Assembly: GCA_030765055.1 (NCBI GenBank)
Contig: CM060953.1
Coordinates: 186,459,872-186,523,871 of the forward strand
Length of the DNA stretch: 64,000 nt
Direction of reading: 5' to 3'
Origin: Mantis religiosa
Taxonomy: Eukaryota > Arthropoda > Insecta > Mantodea > Mantidae
Shown here: positions 31,745 to 42,750 of the stretch, in pieces
Numbering within the stretch: the stretch's first letter is position 1
How the letters are laid out: each line of letters opens with the position of its first letter
Notes under the pieces: model-generated
Databases searched by the model: none
What the model saw: the letters and a program-made list of their open reading frames with translations, nothing else
What the model was told of the DNA's origin: nothing
Position numbers and translations under genes: made by a program

Positions 31745-32480
31745 TCTTTATTCAAGGTTTGGAGCCTAGGTTCCGTTTCGTCCTTATCAATCAGTATCTC
31801 TTCATCTCTTTCTCAGTCGCGGCCGCGCCGTGGCTCAGTGGTTAGACCGCTTGGCTCTCACCAAGGCGGGCCGGGTTCGATCCCAGGCGACCGCAAAGTG
31901 AGATTTGTGGTGGACAACACGGTGTTGGGCGGGTTTTCTCCGGGATCTCCGGTTTCCCCCGCCATCTCATTCCACCGGTGCTCCATCTTCATCTCATGTA
32001 TCATCAGTGTCATCGCCTGCGGTGCCGTATGTAGTAAGGCGAGCGTTAAACACTACACATTACATTTTTTTCTTTCTCAGTCTTCCTATTTCTTTTACCA
32101 GTTAGAACGTAGTCAGTCACTATTCTAGGGAATCTGTCCTTGTTCACTCTTTAAATATAGTATCCAGTTTTCTTTATTCTATTCAATACTTCCTTCTAAG
32201 TTAAATATATTCAATTTTTCTCTTATTTCTTCATTTGTTTTATGATCTAAATGAATCTACTGATTCATTTTTCTTTTGTTTTCTGTTTAATGCCCACGTT
32301 TCGCTTGAATACAGTAACACATGTCCTATAGAATTTAATTTGCGTTTCTCTTTTTTTCCTTTCAAGGGTTCTCTTTACTGTGACACACATATCTTCTCAA
32401 CATCTTTCTCTACTAATTCAACCGTTATTTCTGATACTATCTGCCACCTGTGGCATCGTTTTCTTGTTTATAAAGTCTTA
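31745..32480 (-). pseudogene. LINE reverse transcriptase C-terminal fragment, split by a SINE
   Basis: The minus strand near 32300 reads HVLLYSSETWALNRKQKK, a common LINE C-terminal signature. It continues as IREKLNIFNLEGSIE and NWILYLKSEQGQIP, then VLTGKRNRKTEKEMKRY across the SINE insertion site. Stops and shifts are frequent. No catalytic box remains. Confidence 0.6.
31819..32070 (+). repeat. tRNA-Glu-like SINE, family 2, with 12-bp target duplication
   Basis: The 252-bp copy has GCCGTGGCTCAGTGGTTAGA, GGGTTCGATCCC (box B) and the conserved body ending GCGTTAAACACTAC. Perfect 12-bp repeats TCTTTCTCAGTC flank it (31807-31818 and 32071-32082). It is inserted in the LINE fragment on either side. 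Confidence 0.92.
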
Positions 32481-32544
32481 CTTCGCATGCTCCTTTCCTT
32501 TAAATGCTTAAACTCTTGTTTTATTTATTTATATTTATTTATAA

Positions 32545-32640
32545 TCAAGGTTTCGCGGGGTGATCATCCATGTCAAATTAATAAACGTCGAGCTTTCGGT
32601 CATTGTAAACCCCATGGCCTTCTTCAGGCTCTGATAAAAT
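32545..32640 (-). repeat. Penelope-like 3' non-coding remnant with hammerhead-like core
   Basis: On the minus strand, CTGAAGA (complement of 32621-32627) is followed by an extra base, a stem GGCCAT/ATGACC with one mismatch, and GAAA (complement of 32594-32597). The layout, including the extra base after the core, equals that at 27500-27526. No clear stem III or stem I is seen. No Penelope-like coding sequence is adjacent. Confidence 0.45.
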
Positions 32641-32789
32641 ACCAGCAGCAGACTAGCAGAAGAGACGATTCGTCCAGGTTTTTCCTGGGCGGAGTGTTTG
32701 TTTCTCAGCACCTAGCCGCTGTGCGGCTTTATCTGAGCAGTATAAAGTAAGTCATGTGTCACAGGAGTTTGTCTTGGGCAGTGTTATAT

Positions 32790-33810
32790 CTAGCCTTGAT
32801 GGGTGCTATAGCCTCGTGAGAGGTGTGTGCCCAGTGTTGGCTGCGCTCTTCCGCCTGCCTGGGAGGCATCTGAGTACAGTTCGCTTGACAGGCTAGAGGG
32901 AAAGGAAAGTGGCCCTGTCCAATTCTGGTTACCCAAAGCATCTTTGGGCAACCGGTAGCTTGGTTGGCGGCGAGGAACCCCGTGGTCGTAGTAGCCAAGG
33001 GTGTTCACCAGGTTATTTGGATGGGAGTCCACAATTTACGGGACTCCGGAGTAGGTGTGAAGGATGTGAGACGGGAATCTACGTCCAGTATCGTACATCA
33101 TTCGCAGTGTCCTGTTCTGGACGTACTGTAGTCTGCGGATAGTGGTGGGAGCCGCTGATCCCCAGATTTCGCAGCCGTACAGAATCAGGGGCGGTACAGT
33201 CGCCCGATAGAGGCGTAGTTTGAGGTGCGTTGGCATGGTAGATTTTAGTATAGGGTACAACTGCGTGAGTGCTACATGCCCTTGTCCGGCTTTGACCCGG
33301 ACGTGAGGGGCGTATGTGAGGCCGCGATCGAGGACGACGCCGAGGTATTTGGCAGTGGGAACCTAGGGGATCTGCATCTGCCTCAACCTCAGCGACCAAT
33401 CCGGTCGCCCAGCTCAGACCTTAGCCAGGAGAAGAGCGGAGCTCTTCTCAGGGCTAATGTCCACCCTCCACTTCTCACTCCAACGGCCAATGGCGCGGAG
33501 TTGGCGCTGCAGCGGAGGATGACAATATCTTAGGTTCTCGTTACGTGCCATTATGAGGACGTCGTCGGCATACTGGCACGCAACAGTCTGTGGTTCTAGG
33601 GGGAAATCAGACATGTAGGCCGCAAAGAGTAACGGAGACAGAACACTGCCTTCCGGGACTCCCGCGGCTATGGGTCTGATGGATGACAGCCGTCCTTCCA
33701 CTCTCACCCTGAACGTGCGGTCTCTGAGGAAACTGCTAATCAGGGCGAGATAGGGAGGAGGAAATAACGGAAATGTCAATTTTGAAGGCGATGTCTGCAA
33801 CTGTCTTTGT
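32790..33810 (-). pseudogene. Jockey-like LINE reverse transcriptase, broken (family B-related)
   Basis: From 33800 the frame reads FLRDRTFRVRVEGRLSSIRP, AAGVPEGSVLSPLLFAAYM and CQYADDVLIMARNEN (YADD), then VDISPEKSSALLLAKV. A shift follows; KYLGVVLDRGLTYAPH appears in another frame and 33036-33260 gives TMPTHLKLRLYRATVPPLI and LYGCEIWGSAAPTTI. The last part (32790-33032) is shifted again and has NPLVN-like remnants. It resembles the LINE at 10845-11602 in motif wording but is a separate, more decayed copy. Confidence 0.82.
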
Positions 33811-34520
33811 TGTCACGCGATGTTCTGCCTTCATTGGACTGTCGCACCCAGGAACACACATTAGACGCATACCATCACCACGTGCCTCGCTCAACTGGCG
33901 ATGAATTTCAATATGTCACACCATGAAAATGGATAAAACGAATGACTACACGCTGTTCTTGCAATGAAAACATCGCCATTTTAAGTATCAAAAACAGTCC
34001 CAACTCTCGTCGCTACCACTAGAGTTCTATGCACTGTACAGTGTCACCATCTCTGTTACGCATTCACAAAGAGTCCACGTGTATTTAAAAAAAACAGAAG
34101 ACCCTATCTGGCCCCAGTCCTGAAAAAATAGGTGTTATAACTTGAATCATCTCTTATTAAGATAGAGATTTGAACCACAGATCGTCGCTACCTTCAAAGG
34201 TACCGCAGCATGACAAAAGCAAGCGAGACTTTGTAGCGAACTGTAACCAATGTTCTTTCGGCGGAATTCTGCGAACAATGGAGGTGTAAGGAGACACCTT
34301 AGCCCTAGCGTTGGTCAGTTCTCTCTCGCCACATAACAAAAGAGGGGGGGAGAGACGAGCTGGCGCGGCATTTCCCACACGTTCTGAACAGGATACGGAG
34401 CATGCTACTCTTGCTGAGCCAGCGGAAAGAACAAAGATTCGCGCTGTAGCTAGTGTTTGGGTTTTTGGTAACTTAACAAGTTGCTTCTCTCGCATACCTA
34501 TCTGCCGACACCTTGATATA
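33811..34520. other. Unassigned sequence
   Basis: About 34150-34200 shows a weak box B-like TTTGAACCAC on the minus strand, too weak to call. Nothing else was recognised. Confidence 0.35.
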
Positions 34521-34849
34521 TACACTTACTCCAAAAAGTATTCGTCTAATCCATGAGTTTATCTTTAAAGATGTATGGATATCGGAAAAACATCAGAATA
34601 AAGTACAACAGAAAAGTGTCTTGTTTATTGATTAGTGAGAAAGAGAATACAATAAATACATATAGTATCTATTCACATAAACATAGTTAAACATTCAAAA
34701 GTAAAGATATACAATATAGGATGCAAAATAAGTATTCGTCTGTATACTGGAAATGGTGTAGAACTTTACTGTTAGTACTTAGTAGGCCCTACATTCCTCT
34801 TTATAATCTCTTGTATTCCCCTTGGCATGGATTTCACCAAACATTGTGT

Positions 34850-35067
34850 TGTTTCCACTGTAATTTTACGTCATTCCTCTAGTGGAGCGTTCTTTAGATC
34901 TTTTACGTTAAATATCTGATAAGACTGAATATTTTTGTCCGGTATACTCCACAAATACTCTATTGAATTCATGTCTAGGAATAGCGGTGGTGTCAGCATC
35001 CATCGTGGAGTATTATACAACAACCATAGCCTTGCATCTAATCCTTGTTTCACATAAGCTTGCCCGT
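34850..35067 (-). pseudogene. Tc1-like transposase, C-terminal piece
   Basis: The minus-strand frame reads FLDMNSIEYLWSIPDKNIQS and LEE followed by the region QCLVKSMPRGIQEIIKRN. These match the Tc1 C-terminus, where the usual third catalytic motif is SPDLNPIEHLW. Here the SPDL has become FLDM, so the frame keeps NSIEYLW. Confidence 0.8.
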
Positions 35068-35081
35068 ATCTCTTAACGGTC

Positions 35082-36464
35082 TTCTTCTTCTTTCTCTAAC
35101 TCCTTTGTGCTGTTAAGCGTGGAGTACAAGCCTCTTCTACCCATTTCCTCCACTTCTCTCGGTACATTATCATTCTCTTCATTTCTGTCATGGTTTTCCC
35201 TCTATCCTTCCCCAACTTCTCAATGTATTCCTGATACAACATGCGTGGCCTTCCCCTAATTCTTTTACCTTCTGGTCTTGCTTCTAAATATTGTTTGGGT
35301 TTTCTTTCTTCTGACATGCGGAGTACATGTCCATACCATTTAAGTTGTCTTTTTTCCAATATTTCTTTAACGGAGTGTGTACCCAACTCTTCCCTTATTG
35401 CTACATTTCTAATCATATCTCTTCTTGTCTTCCCCACAGCTCGTCTTAAATATCTCATTCCATAGCTGTTATTTTGCTTTCTTGTTTCTGTAGGAGAGTC
35501 CAGCTCTCTGCTCCATATAATAGAATTGGTAGTATTATTGTTTTTGTATCTTTTTTATTTCCTGTTTCCCCACAATAGTATTATTAATCTGATAGTAGAC
35601 CCAATTGGCCTTTCTTATAATGTTTAAAGTTTCCTGCTCTATTTTTCCATCCTTATTTATAATTGTACCCAGGTATTCATAACTGTCTACCTGTTCTAAG
35701 ATTTCATCATTACATTTAATTTTAACTTCTTCTTCTTCTTTCCTTCCTATATACATGGTTTTACTTTTGGGTATGTTTAATTCTAAACCTTTTCTAGTTA
35801 ATTCTTATTTCCATTCATTTAGCGCTAATTGTAAATTATTATTACTATTTGCTATTAATATGACGTCATCAGCATATATCAACGATTGTGCCCAAACTGG
35901 TCTTAAATTTCTATATCCTATCATAGTTCTTGCTGTTCTTCTTTTGCAAATTTTTCATATTTCATCCATCAAATAATAAATAAGAGTGGGCTGAGACTAT
36001 CTTCTTGTTTAACTCCTCTATTCATCAGAAATGGTTCTGATTCTTGTCCATATAATCTTATTATCCCTTTTGGTTCTTGATACACTGATTGTATTGCTTC
36101 AATAAAATTCATAGGTACTTTTTTGTTCTTTAGAGCTCTCCAAATTTCATCCCTAGGTTTTGAATCAAATGCTGCTTTCAAATCTAAGAATCCTAAATAA
36201 ATACCCTTTCCTCTATCTATAGCTTTCTCTATTATGATTCTCAATGAGAAAATTTGGTCTTGGGTTTGTCTACCCATTCGGAAAGCAGCCTGTTCTTCTT
36301 CTAAATCTTGTTCTACAATTTTCCTCAATTTCTGTTGCAGGAATCTAGTGTACACTTTATATACAACCGGGGAGAGACATATAGGTCTATAGTTTGAGCA
36401 ATCACTTTGGTTGCCTTTCTTATGTATTGGAACAATTACATTAAATTCCCAATCCCAATTCCCA
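35082..36464 (-). mobile_element. RTE-like LINE insertion with perfect 14-bp target duplication
   Basis: The 14-bp sequence ATCTCTTAACGGTC flanks the insert at 35068-35081 and 36465-36478. The 3' end (left) has a GAA-rich tail on the minus strand. The insert is 1,383 bp and 5'-truncated. The direct repeats prove insertion into already existing Tc1 sequence or its nested neighbour. Confidence 0.93.
35096..36355 (-). pseudogene. RTE-like reverse transcriptase, frameshifted
   Basis: The first piece (35969-36355) reads AFRMGRQTQDQIFSLRIIIE, GIYLGFLDLKAAFDSKPRDE and GVKQEDSLSPLLFI. The YADD box lies near 35865-35876 outside the open pieces. The piece 35535-35756 has SYEYLGTIINKDGKIEQE. The piece 35096-35458 has MRYLRRAVGKTRRDMIRN, QLKWYGHVLRM and RIRGRPRMLYQEYIEKLG, a C-terminal pattern typical of RTE-clade proteins. 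At least two frameshifts separate them. Confidence 0.8.
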
Positions 36465-36478
36465 ATCTCTTAACGGTC

Positions 36479-36889
36479 ATGTGACCTTATCACCTCTCAT
36501 TGGCTGCTGTTGTAGTATAGACTGTTGTTCGGTAAAAAGTAGTTCCTTATTTAACATGGTGATATATCTTTATATGTCGGGAGAGAACTGTCAAATTTAT
36601 ATTTTCGTAACTGTTTGAATTAAATATATTACGCAACAGAGTTGATTTATCCGAAATGCATGTTAATTCTTAAACGAAGTAAAGAGGAGGTTCCTTTGCT
36701 CTCAAACACATGACACGATAGCACGTGATTTAGCGGTAGTGATGACATATTTGTTTAAATGACTTTTATCACTGACCTTGCTTTGAACCGGATTAGTCAT
36801 ACATCGCCATTCGAAGGTGTGTTGTACCCAGTGCGCGAGGAAAATTATTTAATGAGCGTTTATTGCGCGTATACTTATATGTATAATGG
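36479..36889. other. Unassigned part of the nested stack
   Basis: This is not Tc1 sequence and is probably the 5' non-coding side of the transposon fragment that follows. Confidence 0.35.
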
Positions 36890-37580
36890 CAGTGTCTACC
36901 GCCAGTTTTTCGCTGAAGCATCGCAAGGGAAAACCTTTACAAACCGGCAAAAAAATAATTGTGGTGCATGTGTTTAATGTACTAACAGAGAAGAATCCGT
37001 CTTTGTCAGTGAGAGAAGTCGAACAGCTGAACTTACAGGTGTGAGTGTTAGATGCGTATGAACATCGCAACGTGAAATTGAGACAACAGGAAACTTGCCA
37101 ATCCAGGGGCGATATTGCTGTGAGGCGAAGACGTTAAGTACAATCAGACTGTATGTGTAGTGTGTAGTGTTTAACGCCCGCTTTTACTACATACGGCACC
37201 GCAGGCGATGACACTGATGATACATGAGATGAAGATGGAGCACCGGTGGAATGAGATGGCGGGGGAAACCGGATATCCCGGAGAAAACCCACCCCAGCGC
37301 CGTGTTGTCCACCACAAATCTCACTTTGCAGTCTCCTGGGATCGAACCCGGTCCGCCTTGGTGAGAGCCAAGCGGTCTAACCACTGAGCCACGGCGCGGT
37401 CCAGTCAGACTGTACCGGGATACAAGTCGCAAAATATACTACCTTGACGAGACTTGGGTGAATGAAGAACACACATGTATGGCGTGACACGACTTTTAAG
37501 AATGAAAGACAAGCAGTTTTGCAAGGTATGTGTGCTGGTTTTAAAATATCCCAGAGGTAAAGGTCGAAGGCCTTTCATTA
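36890..37580 (+). pseudogene. DDE transposase fragment, split by a SINE
   Basis: The frame beginning near 36886 reads FSLKHRKGKPLQTGKKIIVV and PSLSVREVEQLNLQV, a helix-turn-helix region. After the SINE, YYLDETWVNEEHT carries a catalytic Asp in a motif typical of a widespread insect IS630/Tc1-type family. DTTFKNERQAVLQGMCAGFK and GKGRRPFII follow with frameshifts. The C-terminal catalytic residue is missing; a fragment of that region from the same type lies at 14451-14699. Confidence 0.68.
37154..37404 (-). repeat. tRNA-Glu-like SINE, family 2, with 10-bp target duplication
   Basis: Perfect 10-bp repeats TCAGACTGTA flank the 251-bp copy (37144-37153 and 37405-37414). The complement starts GGACCGCGCCGTGGCTCAG and has GGGTTCGATCCC as box B, with a short ACACT-rich tail. 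It splits the transposase fragment. Confidence 0.93.
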
Positions 37581-37774
37581 TAAACTTGTTTCAGTTTCAT
37601 TGCTCATTCATTCAGTTTCAACTTGCTCAGTTTCATTATAAACTTCATTATTTTTGAATGTCTTCATATCCTTATTTGTATGATTTTATCTATCTTCCTG
37701 GCAATTATTATGACGTTTACTGCAGGTTTATATCTGACGGGAAGGCACCGCCTACGACCTATGGCGCGAAAGCA

Positions 37775-38290
37775 TTAACCAATTAGGGTGAGCGGGAAGG
37801 TAGTTGCATGCGGAGTGATACATGTCAACGGGGCAAGGTTATATGAAACATAGATTAGAGCTGTGAATTTTGGATCATTATCATGTATGAACATATAATC
37901 CTCAGAAAGACCCATATTATTCACACTTCTGGACAAATGTGTTTTTAGGATGTTTATATAAACCTTATGGTTCATAATTCCATCAATAAAACACAAATCC
38001 CTCAAACCATTTGTACTCATGGAGCCCCAGACAAGTACTGAACCGCATCCATGTTTAACTGAAGTTGTTATATTTTTCTCCTCAAGCTCACAATTCTTTT
38101 TTCTCCACACTATTACTCGCTCTTTTGACTTAAACAGCTCAAATTGACTATCGTCAGTAAATGCAACCTTCTTCCAGAAATCAAACACATCGTATTTATG
38201 AACTTTTGTAAAAACAAATCGCTTCTTTCTGTTGATTTTACTGTTGTATGGTTTTCTATGGGCTGTTTAGCTTCCATACTCAGTTTTTTT
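37775..38290 (-). pseudogene. Tc1-like transposase, catalytic core piece
   Basis: The minus-strand frame reads RKPYNSKINRKKR at its start, then VFDFWKKVAFTDDSQFELFK with the first catalytic Asp in TDDSQF, HGCGSVLVWGSMSTNGLRDL, and MGLSEDYMFIHDNDPKFTAL with the second Asp in HDNDPK. Homology ends shortly after, near 37845, where foreign sequence begins. The third catalytic region is on the other side of the insertions, at 34850-35067. Confidence 0.88.
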
Positions 38291-39062
38291 AAGCTTTATT
38301 GAAACAAAAACAAGGATCATCGCTTCTTATGTGGAAGCGGAGTTAGGTGAGGGAAAGTGTGTGCAGGTTTGAGCAGATCCCGCGATAAGCACTCTGGAAA
38401 TTCTCGTTTATTTCGAGCAGCAACTATCTTGCTGCCTGGCGTAAAGTGTAAGGCCAGGATGGCAGGCATGGCTTGCGCCCTGGAAGCCAAACTGGGGAGT
38501 CAGGGTGGACGGTACTAAGTGTTCAGTCGGCGTAGATGGCCCAAGTATGGGTTAACTGTTAAATTTATAGCCCTTATTTGTTCGCCGATGGTGTGCTTGT
38601 GGTCGTATGAGTCGTGGTGGGCTTGGAGTGTCCGAACGATCCTGTGCAGGTCGATCTTGCTGTTGTCCAGTCCGTTGGCTAAGGTCTGGAGTGAAGATGG
38701 GATGTCCATGGTGGCAGATTGGTGAGTTTGCTTGATGAGTGGCTCTAGGTTATGGTACTTGTCTTCTGCTTCTGAAAGTTTGTTGATAACATCCCCCATT
38801 CGATCAAGGCGGGTGGAGAATTTTGTGAGTTCGGATGTGAAGTAGGTCAGAAAGGTGTGGAAGCTCTTTGCTGTCGCCTCTATAATGGTCTCCTCGAGCT
38901 GTGTGATGATCTCTGCGGTGTCTTGTGCTGTGTCCATGGCGGTCGGCTGGATGGTCGTGGCGGCGGAGGCGAGTTGCGTCTCCAGGGCAGCCAGGCGGGC
39001 GTTTGTGTTGTGAAGTTCGGACTGGATCTTGGTTGAAGCAGTCCTGAGTTCCTCATAGAAGG
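38282..39062 (-). other. GC-rich polyadenylated insert encoding a coiled-coil-like frame
   Basis: A minus-strand frame of 187 codons (39075 to the TAG at 38515-38517) opens in Tc1 sequence and continues into foreign DNA. It is rich in A, T, L, E, Q and H with heptad-like stretches (for example ARLAALETQLASAATTIQ), without a recognised domain. A 3' tail of about 230 bp follows, ending AATAAAGCTTAAAAAAA, so it has a polyadenylation signal and A run like a retrocopied mRNA or LINE-type product. It is clearly GC-richer than its surroundings. No target duplication was found. A retroelement ORF1/gag fragment is the main alternative. Confidence 0.5.
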
Positions 39063-39383
39063 CTTCATAAAGCACGTTTTTATAGTTTTTGCTGAAACGG
39101 TTTTTCTTGTGTGTGTTTGAACTGCAATAGCAGGTTTTGGAGCACTTAGTTCAGGATTTTTCTTGACTTCCCTAAGTAACTGTCGTTTCTCCATCTCGGA
39201 TAGAACATCAGGACGACCGCTTCTTTTCTTAAGTTTTGTTCTGATCAACCCTGAATATAATAGTCTTCACTGTACTAGTAGGTCTTCCAATGGTTTCTCC
39301 AATTTCTTGAATAGATTTTCCGTTTTTAAATAGCCTGATGCAAATTTCTCACTCCTCTTTTGTAGTTTCCTGACGTTATTTAA
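39062..39383 (-). pseudogene. Tc1-like transposase, N-terminal DNA-binding piece
   Basis: RC frames read ICIRLFKNGKSIQEIGETIG followed by RPTSTVKTIIF (first helix-turn-helix), then KLKKRSGRPDVLSEMEKRQL and VQTHTRKTVSAKTIK (second helix-turn-helix with a GRP hinge). Two frames are needed. It joins 37775-38290 across the coiled-coil insert. Confidence 0.85.
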
Positions 39384-39469
39384 AAAGCAGTCAACGGCTT
39401 TGAAAGCAGAAATGTAACTGCCAACGACAGTGGATGAGAAAGGGGAAGGGATGCGAGGCACCATACCTG

Positions 39470-39745
39470 GGATTCTTTTTTTTTTTTTTTCAATTAATAC
39501 CCCGCCTTTAACTACAATGGTCTTTCCGGCGGCCGTTCTCTTTTGGAACATATCGAAGGTGTTACCTCTTGTTCGGTTGATGTTAATCATTACATCACGC
39601 ACACATTCACACTCTCATTCATACTTACAGACTCTGGGAAAGATGAGGAATCATCTTGGATGGACCCCTACCGCCGGGAATCGAACCCGGGACCCCTAGC
39701 ACGGCAGGCAGGTACTCAACCAACTGAGCTACGTGGCCAGGCACA
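39470..39745 (-). repeat. tRNA-derived SINE, third family, with A tail
   Basis: The complement starts GGCCACGTAGCTCAGTTGG and has GGGTTCGATTCCCGG as box B, a well kept tRNA-like head. A body of about 170 bp ends in a 13-base A run (T run 39478-39490 on the plus strand). Only a weak six-base match flanks it, so the target duplication is uncertain. It sits inside the right arm of the Tc1-like element. Confidence 0.75.
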
Positions 39746-39897
39746 CGGCATCTTGTTTGATTGTGTTTTGTTTTTAAATCTAGATATCAACCGATGTAAA
39801 TAAATAGTTGTTGTTCATTTCTTATCTATATTTTTCAGATTATGAGTTTTATATTCTATGTGCAATGATTAGACGAATACTCTTTGGAATATCTGTA

Positions 39898-41028
39898 TAT
39901 AAAGATGCTTTGTGGTGACACTACAAAAAGTAAAATACTTACATTTATTGTTTTTTTAATGTGAACTGCAATTACTTCACTTTTTCAAAGCTAATTAATG
40001 CTATGACATAAAGACGTCTATTCCATAAGCTTTGGAAATCTTAGATGATATCATTTATCATATAAATTTTGGAACATTAGTAATAAAATAGTCTTCATGG
40101 TATTTACTTAAAACAACTATACCGTAAAAAGGCATTTATCCATTTGTCTTTCTTGTTTCTGAAGAGGAGAAAATACTATGAAAAGAATCTGAATCCTGCA
40201 ATATGATAAATATGTAATAACTAGACTTCTTAATCAAATAGGGTTCGGTTCTGGAACATAAGATGTGAATTATACAAAGACGGACGCCTTATTAATGAGT
40301 ATCTTGTTCCCAGAACATGAACCCTGAAATGAATAACTACACAGGTAACCTCCTGAAATAGACTAAGCGGCGGGGCGGCTATAAACATTTTTTTAAAAAA
40401 TCAGTTGTGCCTACTAACTAGTTTTAGTTACTGATGAACATGAAGAAAATAAAAGGTATATGCAAAACTTCCGGTGCCTGATAGAAGCCGCTGTTATTTT
40501 CCACACATCACAATTCTCTCCGTTACATCAGGAACAATGCAAGTCTTCCTTCTATTATTGTTACCCAAGTTTCTCCATGAGTTGGTACAAAGTTTCCATT
40601 AGATCTAGTTACTCGTGAACCCCTTTTAGGTGTCTTGGTGCAGTTTCAGAGAGGTCAGAAGTCACATTGTATTCTCTCACCACTCACTTTACCTTAAACT
40701 AGGCAAATTCAAGAGCGTTGCCTTAAAAGCGCATTAATTTACTACCATATTCCTTTGTTTTCTACAGTTCAGGTTTACCCAGTAGAAACCTTTACCATCT
40801 GTGGTTCACATTTAGGCGGTCCTGGGTTTGACTAAAGAGTACATTGACAAGTCTTCCCTTTCAAAACTTGACATACTCTCAACTAAAAAATCGAGAATGA
40901 TTCCAACGCCATACAGAAAGGTGATTTAACTAGTACAACACTGCGATATGATGCATTACCTTGCACCCACACTGCGTGAATATTAGAGATGAATGTTGAC
41001 TTTGATCCCACTATTCACTTTAGAGGCG
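39898..41028. other. AT-rich spacer between the transposon stack and the satellite
   Basis: There is no open frame or repeat that I recognise. The last bases before 41029 are unrelated to the satellite. Confidence 0.45.
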
Positions 41029-42750
41029 ACGTTAAGTCGTATCGAACGATGAATGAAATGATGCTCAAATGAGTACGGGGTACATAGAGCTTAGTGTTAC
41101 CAGACATTCATCTTTCAGGATAAGAGAAAACCTCCAACGTTAAGTCACATCGGACGATGAATGAAATGATGTTCAAATGAGTACAGGGTACATAGAGCTT
41201 AGTGTTACCAGACATTCATGTTTCAGGATAAGAGAAAACCTCCAACGTTAAGTCACATCGGACGATGAATGAAATGATGTTCAAATGAGTAGAGGGTACA
41301 TAGAGCTTAGAGTTACCAGACATTCATCTTTCAGGATAAGAGAAAACCTCCAACGTTAAGTCACATTGGACGATGAATGAAATGATACTCAAATGAGTAC
41401 AGGGTACATAGAGCTTAGTGTTACCAGACATTCATGTTTCAGGATAAGAGAAAACCTCCAACGTTAAGTCACATCGGACGATGAATGAAATGATGTTCAA
41501 ATGAGTAGAGGGTACATAGAGCTTAGAGTTACCAGACATTCATCTTTCAGGATAAGAGAAAACCTCCAACGTTAAGTCACATCGGACGATGAATGAAATG
41601 ATGTTCAAATGAGTACAGGGTACATAGAGCTTAGAGTTATAAGACATTCATGTTTCAGGATAAGAGAAAACCTCCAACGTTAAGTCACATCGGACGATGA
41701 ATGAAATGATATTCAAATGAGTACAGGGTACATAGAGCTTAGTGCTACGAGACATTCATCTTTCAGGATAAGAGAAAACCTCCAACGTTAAGTCATATCG
41801 GACGATGAATGAAATGATGCTCAAATGAGTACAGGGTACATAGAGCTTAGTGTTACCAGACATTCATGTTTCAGGATAAGAGAAAACCTCCAACGTTAAG
41901 TCACATCGGACGATGAATGAAATGATGTTCAAATGAGTAGAGGGTACACAGAGCTTAGAGTTACCAGACATTCATCTTTCAGGATAAGAGAAAACCTCCA
42001 ACCTTAAGTCACATCGGACGATGAATGAAATGATGTTCAAATGAGTACAGGGTACATAGAGCTTAGAGTTATCAGACATTCATGTTTCAGGATAAGAGAA
42101 AACCTCCAACGTTAAGTCACATCGGACGATGAATGAAATGATATTCAAATGAGTACAGGGTACATAGAGCTTAGTGTTACGAGACATTCATCTTTCAGGA
42201 TAAGAGAAAACCTCCATCGTTAAGTCACATCGGACGATGAATAAAATGGTATTCAAATGAGTACAGGGTAAATAGAGCTTAGAGTTACCAGACATTCATC
42301 TTTCAGGATAAGAGAAAACCTCCAACGTTAAGTCACATCGGACGATGAATGAAATGATGTTCAAATGAGTACAGGGTACATAGAGCTTATAGTTATCAGA
42401 CATTCATCTTTCAGGATAAGGGAAAACCTCCAACGTTAAGTCATATCGGACGATGAATGAAATGATGTTCAAATGAGTATAGGGTATATAGAGCTTATAG
42501 TTATCAGACATTCATCTTTCAGGATAAGGGAAAACCTCCAACGTTAAGTCATATCGGACGTTGAATGAAATGATGTTAAAATGAGTACAGGGTACATAGA
42601 GCTTATAGTTATCAGACAATGATATATCAGGATAAGGGAAAACCTCCAACGTTAAGTCATATCGGACGATGAATGAAATGATGTTCAAATGAACACAGGG
42701 TACTTAGAGCTTATAGTTATCAGACAATGATATATCAGGATAAGGGAAAA

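Larger units (their letters stand above)
34523..39895 (-). mobile_element. Tc1-like transposon expanded by nested insertions
   Basis: The ends are inverted repeats sharing AAGTATTCGTCTAATC with preceding TCCAAA: left from 34523, right to 39895. Both are flanked by TA (34521-34522 and 39896-39897). The span is 5,373 bp, against roughly 1.6 kb for a typical Tc1, because of insertions at 35082-36464, about 36479-37845, 38282-39062 and 39470-39745. A second copy of the end motif AAGTATTCGTCT at 34729-34740 suggests repeated subterminal sites. Confidence 0.88.

Noticed and set aside
33276..33533. Plus-strand 85-codon frame
   Set aside because: It lies antisense to a reverse transcriptase and has no motif.
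34150..34200. tRNA-like or SINE box B on the minus strand
   Set aside because: A single box B-like match without box A or a recognisable body is too weak.
39267..39602. Minus-strand 111-codon frame spanning the A tail of the third SINE
   Set aside because: It runs through a SINE body, its A run (read as lysines) and Tc1 sequence, so it is a chance fusion.
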